From: Thioclava indica
GTDB taxonomy: Bacteria; Pseudomonadota; Alphaproteobacteria; Rhodobacterales; Rhodobacteraceae
Assembly: GCF_000714545.1 (NCBI RefSeq)
Contig: NZ_AUNB01000001.1
Location: 1 to 64,000, forward strand
Reading direction: 5' to 3'
DNA length: 64,000 nucleotides
A program made the translations under genes and the position numbers. Within the stretch, counting starts at the first letter, position 1. Each line of letters starts with the position of its first letter. This document shows, piece after piece, positions 8,361 through 18,036 of the stretch. The notes under the pieces were generated by a model that was given only the letters and a program-made list of their open reading frames with translations, ran no database searches and was not told where the DNA came from.

Positions 8361-9494
8361 TTGACGCGACTGGACCGATATTTGTTGTCCAAACTGATGG
8401 CGTTGTTCGGGTTCTTTGCGCTCGTGCTGGTGTCAGTTTATTGGGTCAACCGGGCTGTGCTGTTATTTGACAGCCTGATTTCGGATGGGCAAACGGCTCT
8501 TGTGGTGCTGGAATTCACCGCGCTGACGCTGCCCTATGTGATCCGTATCGTGCTGCCCGTCGCGGCGTTTGCGGCCACAATTTACGCGGTCAACCGGCTA
8601 GATCAGGATAGCGAATTGGTGGTGATGCGCGCGACGGGGGCGTCGAACTGGCGGCTGGCGCGATCTGTGGTGGTATTCGGGCTGATCGCCTCGGTGATGA
8701 TGGCCGCTTTGGTCAATGTGCTGGTGCCCGCCGCCAAAGAACGCCTTGCCGAGCGACGTCAGGAAGTGGCGCAAGACGTCTCGGCACGGTTTTTGACTGA
8801 GGGCAGTTTCCAGCACCCCGCGACGGGCGTGACGATCTATATCCGCAAGATTTCTGAACTCGGCGAGTTGGAAGACCTGTTTCTGGCGGATCGCCGCAAT
8901 CCCGCGCGCGCCACGACTTACACCGCCGATAAGGCGTTGATCGTGCGCTCTGATAGTGGGCCGAAACTGGTGATGCTGAACGGCATGGCGCAGACCTTAC
9001 AGCAGCCCGGCGACCGGCTAGCCATTACGCGGTTTGCGAATTTCACTTATGATATCGGGGCGTTGCTTCAGTCAAACAGTAATCGCAAGCGCGCGCTGGA
9101 TGAGATCGGAACGCTGGAACTGATGCGCGCCGGGTCGCAGCTGAGCGCGCTGACCGGTGCCACGCCCGATCAAATCCGCCTTGAGGTGACCCGGCGTATC
9201 TCGCAACCTCTGCTGGCGCCTATCGCTGCGCTGATCGGCTTTGCGGCGATGATGATCGGGACGTTTTCGCGATTTGGGATGTGGCGCCAGATCACGCTGG
9301 CGATCCTGGGGCTGATCGCCGTGCAGGCGCTGCAAAACAGCGTCGAGAGCGTGACGACCAGAGATCCCAGCCTTTGGCCGCTCTTGTATCTGCCCGCCTT
9401 AGGCGGCGGCTTGATCGCCTGCGCGATGCTGTGGTGGTCCCAGCGACCTTGGCGGGTGCGCGGCGCACGCGCTGTGGCGGAGGGCGGCGCATGA
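8361..9494 (+). CDS. lptF: LPS export ABC transporter permease LptF
   Basis: Inner-membrane permease of the YjgP/YjgQ family, 377 residues. It works with LptG and the ATPase LptB to pull lipopolysaccharide from the inner membrane. Three N-terminal helices, a central periplasmic beta-jellyroll and three C-terminal helices are visible. The TTG at 8361 (TTG-read MTRLDRYLLSKLM) is preferred: a GGTAGGA site lies 4-10 bp upstream and the peptide matches family N-termini. An upstream in-frame TTG at 8334 lacks a ribosome site. It overlaps lptG by ATGA, as first gene of lptF-lptG-lptD-surA-pdxA. Confidence 0.93.
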   Translation: MTRLDRYLLSKLMALFGFFALVLVSVYWVNRAVLLFDSLISDGQTALVVLEFTALTLPYVIRIVLPVAAFAATIYAVNRLDQDSELVVMRATGASNWRLARSVVVFGLIASVMMAALVNVLVPAAKERLAERRQEVAQDVSARFLTEGSFQHPATGVTIYIRKISELGELEDLFLADRRNPARATTYTADKALIVRSDSGPKLVMLNGMAQTLQQPGDRLAITRFANFTYDIGALLQSNSNRKRALDEIGTLELMRAGSQLSALTGATPDQIRLEVTRRISQPLLAPIAALIGFAAMMIGTFSRFGMWRQITLAILGLIAVQALQNSVESVTTRDPSLWPLLYLPALGGGLIACAMLWWSQRPWRVRGARAVAEGGA

Positions 9495-10609
9495 CGCTGG
9501 CGCTGTATCTCGCAAAGCGGTTCCTGCGCGCGTTTTTTGTCGTGGGCGCAAGTTTCTGGGGCATTTTGTTCCTGATCGACATCGTCGAAGAGGTGCGCCG
9601 GTTTTCCGATGCCAATTTGGGGCTGGGGCAGTTGTCGCTGCTGTCGCTGCTGAACACGCCGACGACGCTGTATAATATTTTGCCGTTGATCGTGATGCTG
9701 TCGGCCGTGGCGCTGTTCATCGGCTTGGCGCGCTCGTCGGAACTGGTGGTGATCCGGGCCTCCGGACGTTCGGCCCTGCGCATGCTGGCGGCACCTGTTG
9801 CCGTGGCGCTGCTGATCGGGGTGGCGGCGCTGTTCATTGCCAACCCTTTGGCCAGCGGCACCGCAAACCGCTACGAGACTTTGGCCGAGCATTATCATGC
9901 CCGCGATGGTGAAACCGTCTCGATCGGGCGCGAGGGCGTCTGGATGCGCCAAAGCGCGGGGCTGAGTAGCGATGGCAAGACCTTCGCGCAGGCGGTCATT
10001 CGCGCCACGCGCGCCAATGCCGATGCCACGACGTTGTTTAACGTCACCTTCCTGATCTTTGATCCCAAACGCGGCCCGATCCGGCGTATTGACGCAGCCA
10101 AAGCTCAGCTTGAACCCGGCCAATGGCTGCTGAGCGATGTCAAGGATTGGCCCCTTGGCAGCTCCACCAACCCCGAGCGCGATGCCACGCGTGCCCCCAG
10201 CCTGACCCTGCCCTCCGATCTGACGGTCGAGCGCATTCGCGACAGTTTCGGCAAGCCCTCAGCGGTGCCGATCTGGCAATTGCCCGGCTTTATCGCAGCG
10301 CTTGAACAAGCGGGTTTTTCCGCGCGTCGTCATCAGGTCTGGTTCCAGATGGAACTGGCGCTGCCAGTGTTGCTGGCGGGGATGGTGTTGATTGCGGCGA
10401 GCTTCACAATGGATCATATTCGCTTTGGCGGCACAGGCGCAAAAGTGCTGATGGCGCTGGCCGCCGGGTTGGGGCTGTTTTTCTTGCGCAATATCGCGCA
10501 GGTTCTGGGAGATAACGGGCAGATTCCCGTCATCTTGGCGGCATGGGCCCCCCCGGTGATCGGTTTGATGTTGCCTTTGGCGCTGGTATTGCACCGGGAG
10601 GATGGATGA
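9491..10609 (+). CDS. lptG: LPS export ABC transporter permease LptG
   Basis: Second YjgP/YjgQ permease, 372 residues, forming the LptB2FG complex with LptF. The N-terminus MTLALYLAKRFLRAF and the RSSELVVIRASGRS cytoplasmic coupling segment are typical. Six membrane segments surround a central periplasmic domain. ATGA overlaps at both ends (with lptF upstream and lptD downstream) indicate tight coupling of the transport components. Confidence 0.94.
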   Translation: MTLALYLAKRFLRAFFVVGASFWGILFLIDIVEEVRRFSDANLGLGQLSLLSLLNTPTTLYNILPLIVMLSAVALFIGLARSSELVVIRASGRSALRMLAAPVAVALLIGVAALFIANPLASGTANRYETLAEHYHARDGETVSIGREGVWMRQSAGLSSDGKTFAQAVIRATRANADATTLFNVTFLIFDPKRGPIRRIDAAKAQLEPGQWLLSDVKDWPLGSSTNPERDATRAPSLTLPSDLTVERIRDSFGKPSAVPIWQLPGFIAALEQAGFSARRHQVWFQMELALPVLLAGMVLIAASFTMDHIRFGGTGAKVLMALAAGLGLFFLRNIAQVLGDNGQIPVILAAWAPPVIGLMLPLALVLHREDG

Positions 10610-12834
10610 TGCGGTCGCGCGATCTCAAAGCGGCATTGGGAGCGTTGGTGCTGGGTGGGGGGCTGTTTGGGGCCTACACGTTGGCGCTGGCCGACTCGCT
10701 TGCGGCGCAAACCGCGACCAATGGCGCGGCAGATGAGACCGCGATCCCCGCCTCGGATGAGCTGGCGACATTGCTGGCCGACCGGGTGCAGATTGAGGAT
10801 CAAAACCGCCTTGTCGCGCAGGGCAATGTCGAGATGTATTACCGCTCCAACCGGTTAACGGCGACGCGGGTGATCTATGATCAAGCCCAAGACAAGCTGA
10901 TTATCGAGGGCCCGATCCGGTTGGAGCAGCCCGGCCAGACCGGCAGTATCATCGTTGCCTCGCAGGCCGAACTGTCGCCCGATTTGCGCAACGGCATTTT
11001 GCTAAGCGCGCGCATGGTAATGGCGCGCGAATTGCAGCTTGCCGCCGCCTCAATCGAACGCACAGACGGGCGTTTGACGGTGATGAAACAGGTCGTCGCC
11101 TCGTCTTGTGAGGTCTGCATTAACGACCCCACCCCGCTTTGGGAAATCCGCGCGCGCAAAGTCGTGCATGATGCGCAAACCAAGCAAATCGTCTTTTATG
11201 ATGCGCAGTTTCGCGCAGCAGGCATGCCCATCGCCTATCTGCCGCGCCTGCGCATGCCCGCGCCGGGCGTCACACGGATGTCGGGATTTCTGCGCCCGTC
11301 GCTTCGCACCACCTCAAGTCTGGGCGCAGGGATCAAGCTGCCGTATTTCTTCGCGCTCGGCCCCTCGCGCGATCTGACCGTGACGCCTTATGTCTCGGCC
11401 GCGCGCACCGCGACGTTGGGGCTACGCTATCGCGAGGCGTATAACTGGGGCAACCTCGAGTTAAGCGGCGCTGTGTCAGATGATGACATCATCCCAAACG
11501 AGACGCGCGGATATCTGTTTGGCGATCTCAGCGCGCGCCTGCCCGATGATTTCAAACTGGGCGTGCAATTGCGGTTGGTGAGCGACAGCAGCTATCTGTT
11601 GAACTATGACATCAGCGATGAGGACCGGCTGTGGTCGGGCATCACGCTGGAACGGGTGCGCGCGGGCGAGATGATCACCGCACGATTTGGCAACACCCAT
11701 TCGATTCGCGATGATGAAAGCAATTCGATCAATCCGATGCTATCAGGCACCGCGCAATGGGTGCGCAGCTTTAGCCCGGCCTCGATTGGCGGCTTGGCGA
11801 CGGTGCGGTTTTCAACGCTTGGCGCGCGGCGCGCCTCGGATTCGACGTTGGACAGCGATCTCGATGGTGTGCCCGATGGGCGCGATATGCTGCGCGGTTC
11901 GTTCACCGCAAATTGGCAGCGCAACTGGCTGCTGCCCGGCGGTATGCTGGGCGGGATCGAGGCGCAATATGCCGCTGATATCATTCAGACCGCATCCGAT
12001 CCAAGCTATGACAGCACGATCCTGCGCGACCAGCCCACCTTGGCGACCGAGCTGCGCTGGCCTTGGGTGAAATCCAGCACCCGCGCCTCTTATGTCATTG
12101 AGCCGATTGCGCAAATCGTCTGGGCGCCGAACAATTTAACCGCCTCGCCCGATGAAGATAGCCTGCTGCCCGAATTCGACGAGGGCAATCTGTTCTCGCT
12201 GTTGCGGTTTCCGGGCGAAGATATGCGTGAAACCGGCTTGCGCGCTAATCTGGGCGTTAGCTGGACGCGTTATGATGCCTCGGGGTGGTCGCTGGGCGTG
12301 CTGGCCGGGCGCATCTTCCGCCAGCGCGATCTTAGCCAGTTCAGCGCCGGATCGGCCCTGTCGGGGATCAACTCGAACTGGCTGGTTTCGACCCAGCTCA
12401 GCACCTCCAAGGGGCTGACATGGACGAATCGTGCGCTGTTTGACGACGATCTGTCATTCTCGCGCGAAGAGATGCGCGTCGCGTGGTCGGCAGAGCGCTA
12501 TCAGATCGCGGCGGGATATCTTTGGGTGGATGCTGCCTCGGACAGCTCGCTTAATACCGATCTGTCTGAACTGAGGCTCGACACTCAATGGCAGTGGGCG
12601 AACGGCTGGCAAAGCAGCTTTTCGACGCGCTACGATTTCACCGCCGAGCGGGCTGCACGCGCACAACTGGGGCTTCAATACACCAACGAATGTGTTTTGG
12701 TTGATCTTTCCCTCTCGCGCCGCTTCACTTCCTCTACTAGTGTAAGCCCCGAGACGGATTTCGGCCTGTCGGTGCAGCTGGTAGGCTTTGGCTCGGCACA
12801 AGGGGGCGCGGTGCGCCGTATGTGTGCGCGCTAA
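10606..12834 (+). CDS. lptD: LPS assembly outer-membrane protein LptD
   Basis: A 742-residue outer-membrane beta-barrel that inserts LPS into the outer leaflet. It has an N-terminal signal sequence, an OstA/LptA-like jellyroll domain (about residues 50-180; DRVQIEDQNRLVAQGNVEMYY is its start) and a long barrel domain. Aromatic/beta-rich strands run to the C-terminus. Two Cys in SSCEVCIND and one near each end of the barrel could form disulfides, as in E. coli LptD. Two adjacent ATG codons (10606, 10609) share one GGGAGGA site, so the start may be three bases later. It overlaps lptG and precedes surA, as in enterobacteria. Confidence 0.94.
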   Translation: MMRSRDLKAALGALVLGGGLFGAYTLALADSLAAQTATNGAADETAIPASDELATLLADRVQIEDQNRLVAQGNVEMYYRSNRLTATRVIYDQAQDKLIIEGPIRLEQPGQTGSIIVASQAELSPDLRNGILLSARMVMARELQLAAASIERTDGRLTVMKQVVASSCEVCINDPTPLWEIRARKVVHDAQTKQIVFYDAQFRAAGMPIAYLPRLRMPAPGVTRMSGFLRPSLRTTSSLGAGIKLPYFFALGPSRDLTVTPYVSAARTATLGLRYREAYNWGNLELSGAVSDDDIIPNETRGYLFGDLSARLPDDFKLGVQLRLVSDSSYLLNYDISDEDRLWSGITLERVRAGEMITARFGNTHSIRDDESNSINPMLSGTAQWVRSFSPASIGGLATVRFSTLGARRASDSTLDSDLDGVPDGRDMLRGSFTANWQRNWLLPGGMLGGIEAQYAADIIQTASDPSYDSTILRDQPTLATELRWPWVKSSTRASYVIEPIAQIVWAPNNLTASPDEDSLLPEFDEGNLFSLLRFPGEDMRETGLRANLGVSWTRYDASGWSLGVLAGRIFRQRDLSQFSAGSALSGINSNWLVSTQLSTSKGLTWTNRALFDDDLSFSREEMRVAWSAERYQIAAGYLWVDAASDSSLNTDLSELRLDTQWQWANGWQSSFSTRYDFTAERAARAQLGLQYTNECVLVDLSLSRRFTSSTSVSPETDFGLSVQLVGFGSAQGGAVRRMCAR

Positions 12835-12866
12835 TCGTAAGGACCGAAGGCCGAAAAAAGACGCGA

Positions 12867-14120
12867 ATGAACGGATACAGGCACGCCATGACGATGATGA
12901 CCCGATTGCTCACCCTTTTGACGCTCGCGATTTCGCTGGTGTTTGGCGCACAACCCGGCTTGGCACAATCAGGGGGCAGCTTTGCCCCCGTGGTCACCGT
13001 CAACGGCTTTGGCATCACCGATTACGAGATCAACCAGCGCATGCGCTTCATGCAATTGCTCAACGCCGCAGGCACGACGCGCCAAGAGGCCGAAGAGGCG
13101 CTGATCCAGGATCGCTTGCGTGTGTCCTCCTCCCATCAGGTCGGCATGAAGCTGACAGAGGCAGATCTGCAAAAAGGCATGGCAGAATTTGCGGGTCGCG
13201 CCAACTTGGACACCGAAAAATTCGTCGCAGAGCTACAGAAAAACGGGGTCGATCCCGCGACGTTCAAAGAATTCGTGCGCGCCGGTATGTTGTGGCGCGA
13301 ACAGGTGCGCGCGCGCTTCGCCGCGAAAGTGAACATCAATGAGGCTGCGGTTGACCGCGCGATGATGCCGGAATCGCTCACTGGCAAAGGGGTGAAAGTG
13401 CTGATCTCCGAGGCGATCATCCCCGCCCCGCCCGGAAATGAGCGCAACGCGATGGGACAGGCACGCCAGCTTTCGGCCGCCAAGGGCGAAGGTGCGTTTG
13501 CCGCACTGGCGCGCAAATACTCGGCTACTGAGTCGCGCGCGCGCGGCGGTCGTCTTGACTGGATGCCGATCACCAACCTGCCTCCGCAACTGCGCTCGGC
13601 GATCCTTGCGCTCAAGCCGGGAACGGCGACGGGGCCGATTACCTTGAAAGGCGCTGTGGCGGTGTTCATGCTACGCGCGATCGGCGATGGCGGCGCGCCC
13701 AGCGGGCCGCAAACGCTAAGCTATATGACCTTTAATCTGGGCGCGACTGGCAGTGATCAAGCGGCGAAACTATCGGCCAAGATCGCGGCCGATGCGCGGC
13801 GCTGCAACGAACTTTACACCATCGCCAAAGGTATGCCCGCAACCGCGCTGGTGTCCCATGAGAACGTGGCCCAAGCGCAGGTGCCCACCGATATCGGCCT
13901 GTCTCTGGCGCAACTGGATGTCGGTGAAACCCGTGTGCTCTCGCGCGGTGGCTCGGATACGCTGGTGATGCTGTGTGATCGCCAAAGCGTGCCCGGCAAA
14001 GACGAAACCGCCCCCACCCGCGATCAAGTCCGCGCACAGTTAGAAAACAACGCGCTGGCCGCTTATGCCGATGGCTTTCTGGCCGATCTTGAGGCCGATG
14101 CGGTGATCGTACGCAAATGA
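12867..14120 (+). CDS. surA: Periplasmic peptidyl-prolyl isomerase / chaperone SurA
   Basis: Predicted periplasmic chaperone for outer-membrane proteins, about 417 residues. A cleavable signal peptide (LLTLLTLAISLVFG...GLAQ) is followed by a SurA N-terminal domain (VVTVNGFGITDYEINQRM) and a parvulin-like PPIase region around GGRLDWMPITNLPPQLRSAI. It has one recognisable parvulin domain rather than the two of E. coli SurA. The start is uncertain: ATG at 12888 is an alternative, and neither has a strong ribosome site. Its place between lptD and pdxA matches the ancient lptD-surA-pdxA-rsmA order and fits a role in LptD folding. Confidence 0.88.
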   Translation: MNGYRHAMTMMTRLLTLLTLAISLVFGAQPGLAQSGGSFAPVVTVNGFGITDYEINQRMRFMQLLNAAGTTRQEAEEALIQDRLRVSSSHQVGMKLTEADLQKGMAEFAGRANLDTEKFVAELQKNGVDPATFKEFVRAGMLWREQVRARFAAKVNINEAAVDRAMMPESLTGKGVKVLISEAIIPAPPGNERNAMGQARQLSAAKGEGAFAALARKYSATESRARGGRLDWMPITNLPPQLRSAILALKPGTATGPITLKGAVAVFMLRAIGDGGAPSGPQTLSYMTFNLGATGSDQAAKLSAKIAADARRCNELYTIAKGMPATALVSHENVAQAQVPTDIGLSLAQLDVGETRVLSRGGSDTLVMLCDRQSVPGKDETAPTRDQVRAQLENNALAAYADGFLADLEADAVIVRK

Positions 14121-15115
14121 GTTCGCGCGCCCTTGACTGCCCGGTGATTGTAAGCTGCGGCGACCCGTCGGGCATCGGCCCGGAACTCGCCGCGCGCGCT
14201 TGGGAGCATTTCGGCGCGCGCCTGCCCTTCGTATGGATCGGCGATCCCGCGCACCTGCCCCGCGGCACCAAAATTCGCGAGATCTCTCAGCCAAGCGAGG
14301 CGAGCACCCATGCCAGCGCGGGCCTACCGGTGCTGCCCCATCCCTTCCCCGCCGCAGCCGAGCCGGGCAAACCCGATCCGGCCAATGCGCGCGCGGTGAT
14401 CGATGTGATCGCGCGCGGCGTGGATCTGGTGATGCGCGGGCAAGGCTCGGCGCTGTGCACCGCGCCCATTCACAAAAAGGCGCTGCATGACGGGGCGGGC
14501 TTTGCCTTTCCCGGCCATACCGAATTTCTTGCCCATCTCGCAGGTGTTGATCGTGTGGTGATGATGCTGGCGTCGTCAAATGCGACGCCGCCGCTGCGCG
14601 TGGTGCCCGCTACGATCCATATTGCACTGGCCGATGTGCCCACTGCGTTCACGCCGCAACTGCTGCGCGACACAGTGCGCATCACTGCGCAGGGTCTGCG
14701 CCGCGATTTTGGTTTTGACACCCCGCGTATCGCGGTGGCGGGCCTCAACCCGCATGCCGGCGAAGGCGGCGCAATGGGCCACGAAGAACTGGACTGGATG
14801 AATGATGAAATCGCCAGCCTGCGCGCCGAGGGCTACGCGCTTTCGGGCCCGCTACCCGCCGATACGCTGTTTCACGCCCGCGCGCGCCAGACCTATGACG
14901 CCGTCATCTGCGCCTATCACGATCAAGCCCTGATCCCGATCAAGACGCTCGATTTCGACGGCGGGGTGAATATCACGCTGGGCCTGCCCTTCGTGCGCAC
15001 TTCGCCCGATCACGGCACCGCCTATGATATCGCGGGCCTCGGGCGCGCCAATCCGGCCTCGCTGATTGCCGCGCTTGAGATGGCTGCGCGCATGGGCGCG
15101 GCACGCGGGGCGTGA
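14117..15115 (+). CDS. pdxA: 4-Hydroxythreonine-4-phosphate dehydrogenase
   Basis: A 332-residue NAD-dependent enzyme of the DXP-dependent pyridoxal phosphate pathway. The N-terminal VIVSCGDPSGIGPELAA, the metal-binding FPGHTEFLAHLAG region and YHDQALIPIKTLDF are all conserved in PdxA. It starts with an ATGA overlap with surA. The next gene, rsmA, is separated by a large inverted repeat, so pdxA may end this transcript or read through. Confidence 0.96.
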   Translation: MSSRALDCPVIVSCGDPSGIGPELAARAWEHFGARLPFVWIGDPAHLPRGTKIREISQPSEASTHASAGLPVLPHPFPAAAEPGKPDPANARAVIDVIARGVDLVMRGQGSALCTAPIHKKALHDGAGFAFPGHTEFLAHLAGVDRVVMMLASSNATPPLRVVPATIHIALADVPTAFTPQLLRDTVRITAQGLRRDFGFDTPRIAVAGLNPHAGEGGAMGHEELDWMNDEIASLRAEGYALSGPLPADTLFHARARQTYDAVICAYHDQALIPIKTLDFDGGVNITLGLPFVRTSPDHGTAYDIAGLGRANPASLIAALEMAARMGAARGA

Positions 15116-15125
15116 TCTAATGGGC

Positions 15126-15210
15126 TTTCATCTGGCTCTAAATACTCCCGCCGGAGGCATCTGCGGTTTGCGCCGGACGCTCCGCGGGGAGTATTTTATG
15201 CTAGATGAAA
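15126..15210. repeat. 85-bp imperfect inverted repeat between pdxA and rsmA
   Basis: Outer arms of 23 bp (15126-15148 and 15188-15210) match at about 19 positions and both contain TTTCATCT and AAATACTCC. A further inner pair (CCGCCGGAG against CTCCGCGG) extends the stem. There is no T-run, so it is not a classical terminator. It fills nearly all of the pdxA-rsmA gap. I saw no second copy in this window. Confidence 0.8.
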
Positions 15211-15223
15211 TGAGGCCCGCCTA

Positions 15224-16069
15224 ATGGCCGCGCTGGATGGTTTGCCGCCGCTGCGCGAGGTGCTGCGCAGCCATGATCTGGTGGCGAAGAAAAGTCTTGG
15301 GCAGAACTTTTTGCTTGATCTCAACCTGACAGCCAAGATCGCGCGCGCGGCGGGCGACTTGTCAGGGGCAGATGTGCTGGAGGTCGGCCCCGGTCCCGGC
15401 GGGTTGACGCGCGGGTTGCTGGCGGAAGGCGCGCGTAAGGTTCTGGCAATTGAGAAAGACCCGCGCTGCCTGCCCGCATTGGCCGAGATTGCGGCAGCCT
15501 ACCTGGGCCGTCTTGAGGTCATTCAGGGCGATGCGCTGGCGATCAATCCGCTGGCGCATTTAACGCCGCCGATCAAGGTGGCCGCGAACCTGCCCTATAA
15601 TGTCGGCACCGAGCTGTTGGTGCGCTGGCTGACCCCGCCAAGCTGGCCGCCGTTTTGGGACAGTCTGACCTTGATGTTTCAGCGCGAGGTGGCCGAGCGT
15701 ATTGTGGCGCAACCCGGCGACAAGCATTACGGGCGGCTTGCGATTTTGGCGCAATGGCGCGCGCAGGCCCGTATCGTGATGAGCCTGCCGCCCGAGGCCT
15801 TCACCCCTGCTCCCAAGGTTCATTCGGCGGTGGTGCATCTGCGCGCCCTGCCCGAGCCGCAGTTTCCGGCAGATCCCGCGACGTTGAGCCGGGTCGTGGC
15901 AGCGGGCTTTAACCAGCGGCGCAAGATGCTGCGCGCCTCGTTGAAATCGGTCGCTCCTGATATCGAGGCCAAACTGGAAGAGGCTGGGATCAAACCGACG
16001 GAGCGCGCCGAGCAGGTCAGCATCGAGCAGTTTTGTCGCTTGGCCCGAATTGTGAAAGGCGCCAGTTAA
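15224..16069 (+). CDS. rsmA: 16S rRNA (adenine1518-N6/adenine1519-N6)-dimethyltransferase
   Basis: A 281-residue KsgA/Dim1 family methyltransferase that dimethylates the two adjacent adenines near the 3' end of 16S rRNA during 30S maturation. The SAM-binding [16 protein letters not shown] and catalytic [11 protein letters not shown] (NLPY) motifs are clear, as are SLGQNFLLD at the N-terminus and [13 protein letters not shown] in the C-terminal domain. A GAGG site precedes the ATG. It is followed by a strong terminator. Confidence 0.97.
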   Translation: MAALDGLPPLREVLRSHDLVAKKSLGQNFLLDLNLTAKIARAAGDLSGADVLEVGPGPGGLTRGLLAEGARKVLAIEKDPRCLPALAEIAAAYLGRLEVIQGDALAINPLAHLTPPIKVAANLPYNVGTELLVRWLTPPSWPPFWDSLTLMFQREVAERIVAQPGDKHYGRLAILAQWRAQARIVMSLPPEAFTPAPKVHSAVVHLRALPEPQFPADPATLSRVVAAGFNQRRKMLRASLKSVAPDIEAKLEEAGIKPTERAEQVSIEQFCRLARIVKGAS

Positions 16070-16093
16070 GCCGGTGTGAAATGCGCAGAACGC

Positions 16094-16122
16094 AAAAGAC
16101 CCGCATCAGATGCGGGTCTTTT
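16094..16122. terminator. Bidirectional Rho-independent terminator
   Basis: AAAAGACCCGCATC is followed almost directly by its reverse complement GATGCGGGTCTTTT. It sits between rsmA (+) and the convergent DUF4167 gene (-), with A/T runs on both sides, so it can serve both. Confidence 0.9.
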
Positions 16123-16141
16123 ATTGCTTGGCTCTCGTCAT

Positions 16142-16870
16142 TTACTCTGAAGAAGACTCGGGCGTGGTCGCGGGTTCGGCCTTGGGTTGCCGCGGTTTGC
16201 GCGGCGCGCGCGGGCGCTTGGGCTTTTCGGTTTTTTCCGATTTCTCGGCTTTTTCCGGCTTTTCAGGCTTTTCCGACTTTTCCGCGACCGGAGCAGCGTC
16301 GCTACTGGCGCGGCTTTCGGGCGTGTCGACCAGCGCGGAGTCTGTTTCATCGGGCGCAGGCATCGGCGGCATCATGGCGCTGCTTTCATCGCTTGACCTA
16401 CGATCCGACCGGCGGTTGTTGTCAGAGCCGCGGGTGTCGCGCGGGCCTGCATCAGAGCGCGCAGCCTCAGCGGTCGGGTTGCTTTGCGACGGAGGCTGGG
16501 ACGCGTTCTGGCCGTTGTTCTGGCCATTATCCGAACCATTATTCTGACCATTGTTCTGGCCGTCGCCCTGCGTATTCTGGTTTTGTTGGCGCTGCTGGTT
16601 GCGCGCCTCTTGCTCGCGGGCTTGTTCGCGCTGCGCCTCGCCCAGCATCCGTGTGTAATGCTCGGCGTGTTGCAGAAAGTTCTGCTCGGCCACGCGGTCA
16701 TTGGACAGTTGGGCATCGCGTGCAAGCATCAGATATTTGTCGATAATCTGCTGCGGAGTGCCGCGCACTTTGCCCTCGGGACCGGAGCTGTCAAAGACCC
16801 GGTTGATGACATTGCCCACAGAGCGTTGACGGTTCGACTTGTTGCGCGAACGGGATTTGGAAGATCTCAT
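16142..16870 (-). CDS. DUF4167 domain-containing protein
   Basis: A 242-residue alphaproteobacterial protein. The N-terminal 75 residues form the DUF4167 domain: a very basic start (MRSSKSRSRNKSNRQRS) and a helical part ending near HAEHYTRMLGEAQRE. The rest is low complexity: an Asn/Gly/Gln-rich stretch of NGQNNGQ and NGSDNGQ units, then Glu-Lys repeats (EKSEKPEKPEKAEKSEK), and a Pro/Arg/Lys tail. The basic N-terminus suggests nucleic-acid or ribosome binding, but this is inference. It lies downstream of prfA-prmC on the same strand, after a 308-bp gap with its own leader. The start is set by similarity to family N-termini. Confidence 0.85.
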   Translation of the reverse strand: MRSSKSRSRNKSNRQRSVGNVINRVFDSSGPEGKVRGTPQQIIDKYLMLARDAQLSNDRVAEQNFLQHAEHYTRMLGEAQREQAREQEARNQQRQQNQNTQGDGQNNGQNNGSDNGQNNGQNASQPPSQSNPTAEAARSDAGPRDTRGSDNNRRSDRRSSDESSAMMPPMPAPDETDSALVDTPESRASSDAAPVAEKSEKPEKPEKAEKSEKTEKPKRPRAPRKPRQPKAEPATTPESSSE

Positions 16871-17178
16871 GGTTTTCTTTTGGCTTATGGCGCCGCGAGG
16901 GCGCATTTTCGGGGTCAGGCCCCGAAACGGGGCGCGTGCCGCGCGGGATGTCCGGGTCAGGCGCAAGCGAAAAGCCAGCTGTTGATCCGAGACCCGCAGT
17001 GTGAAGCTGAGCCGTGCGAGGGGAGAAACGCTCCACCAAACACAAGATTGAGTAAACATGCGCGGAGCGCGGTTTCAAGCCTTTAAATGTCTTTCTGCGG
17101 CTATTTGTCTGGGATTTTAAGAAATTCCGGGTAAAATCGGCAACAAATTGCGTAAGGGGCGAGGTGTTGGCCGGTGTT
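16871..17178 (-). promoter_or_regulatory. Leader/promoter region of the DUF4167 gene
   Basis: A 308-bp stretch without a gene. Near the DUF4167 start it holds two hairpins: a perfect TTTCGGGG-TCAGG-CCCCGAAA (about 16904-16924) and a GCGCC/GGCGC stem (about 16889-16904). The part near prmC is relatively AT-rich (about 17085-17150) and is the likely promoter zone. I cannot place a convincing -35/-10 pair. Confidence 0.45.
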
Positions 17179-18036
17179 TTAGCCCAGCGCGCAGTCCTCT
17201 ACCTCTGTCGGTTTACGGGCCGCGACCACGCGATCGCGCCCGTCCAGATCGCGAAGGATTGCGATTTGATCAAACCCCTGAGCGGCGAGCAAGTCGCGCA
17301 CCACGGCGCCTTGTGTCGGGCCGATTTCCAGCAAAATCCGCCCGCCTCCCATCAGCCGAGCGCCCGCGCCGCGCGCTATCGCGCGGTAAGCGTCCAGCCC
17401 GTCACCGCCCGGGCTAAGCGCGCCTTGCGGCTCCCAATCGCGCACATCGGGGCTGAGGGCTGCCATCTCATCGGCGGCAATATAGGGCGGGTTGGACACG
17501 ATCAGATCAAAGCGCCCCGTGATCGAATCGAACCAGTCAGAGGCGGTAAAACCTGCCCGTTTCGACACACCCAAGACGTTTGCATTTTCGCGCGCAACCT
17601 CTAATGCGGCGGGGGAGATATCAGTGCCAACGCCCTGCGCTATCGGCATGGATTTCAGCAGCGAGATCAGGATGCAACCGGTGCCCGTTCCCAGATCAAG
17701 CAGGCTCACAAAGGGCTGTTCCAGCGCGGCCTGCACCAGCGTTTCGGTCTCCGGGCGCGGGTCGAGCGTGTCGCGGGTGACACGGAATTCATGCCCCCAG
17801 AACAGTCGCTTACCGGTGATCTGCGCGACGGGCTGATGGGCGGCGCGCGCTATGATTGCCACGTCCAGACGCGCTTGCGCGCCCTCGGACATCGGGTCTT
17901 GCAGCGCCAAAGTCACACGGTCGGGCGCAATTCCCAAAGCATGGGCGAGCAAGCGGCGCGCATCCCCCGCAGCCCCCGCAATTCCGGCCTGCGTCAACTG
18001 GCGGGTGGCGGCGATCAGCGCCTCTTGCGCCTTCAC
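17179..18036 (-). CDS. prmC: Peptide chain release factor N5-glutamine methyltransferase
   Basis: A 285-residue SAM-dependent enzyme that methylates the Gln of the GGQ motif in release factors 1 and 2. The SAM loop [16 protein letters not shown] and the catalytic NPPY (182-185) are present, together with RPETETLV upstream. It overlaps the prfA stop by four bases, so the enzyme is co-made with its substrate, RF1. Confidence 0.96.
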   Translation of the reverse strand: MKAQEALIAATRQLTQAGIAGAAGDARRLLAHALGIAPDRVTLALQDPMSEGAQARLDVAIIARAAHQPVAQITGKRLFWGHEFRVTRDTLDPRPETETLVQAALEQPFVSLLDLGTGTGCILISLLKSMPIAQGVGTDISPAALEVARENANVLGVSKRAGFTASDWFDSITGRFDLIVSNPPYIAADEMAALSPDVRDWEPQGALSPGGDGLDAYRAIARGAGARLMGGGRILLEIGPTQGAVVRDLLAAQGFDQIAILRDLDGRDRVVAARKPTEVEDCALG

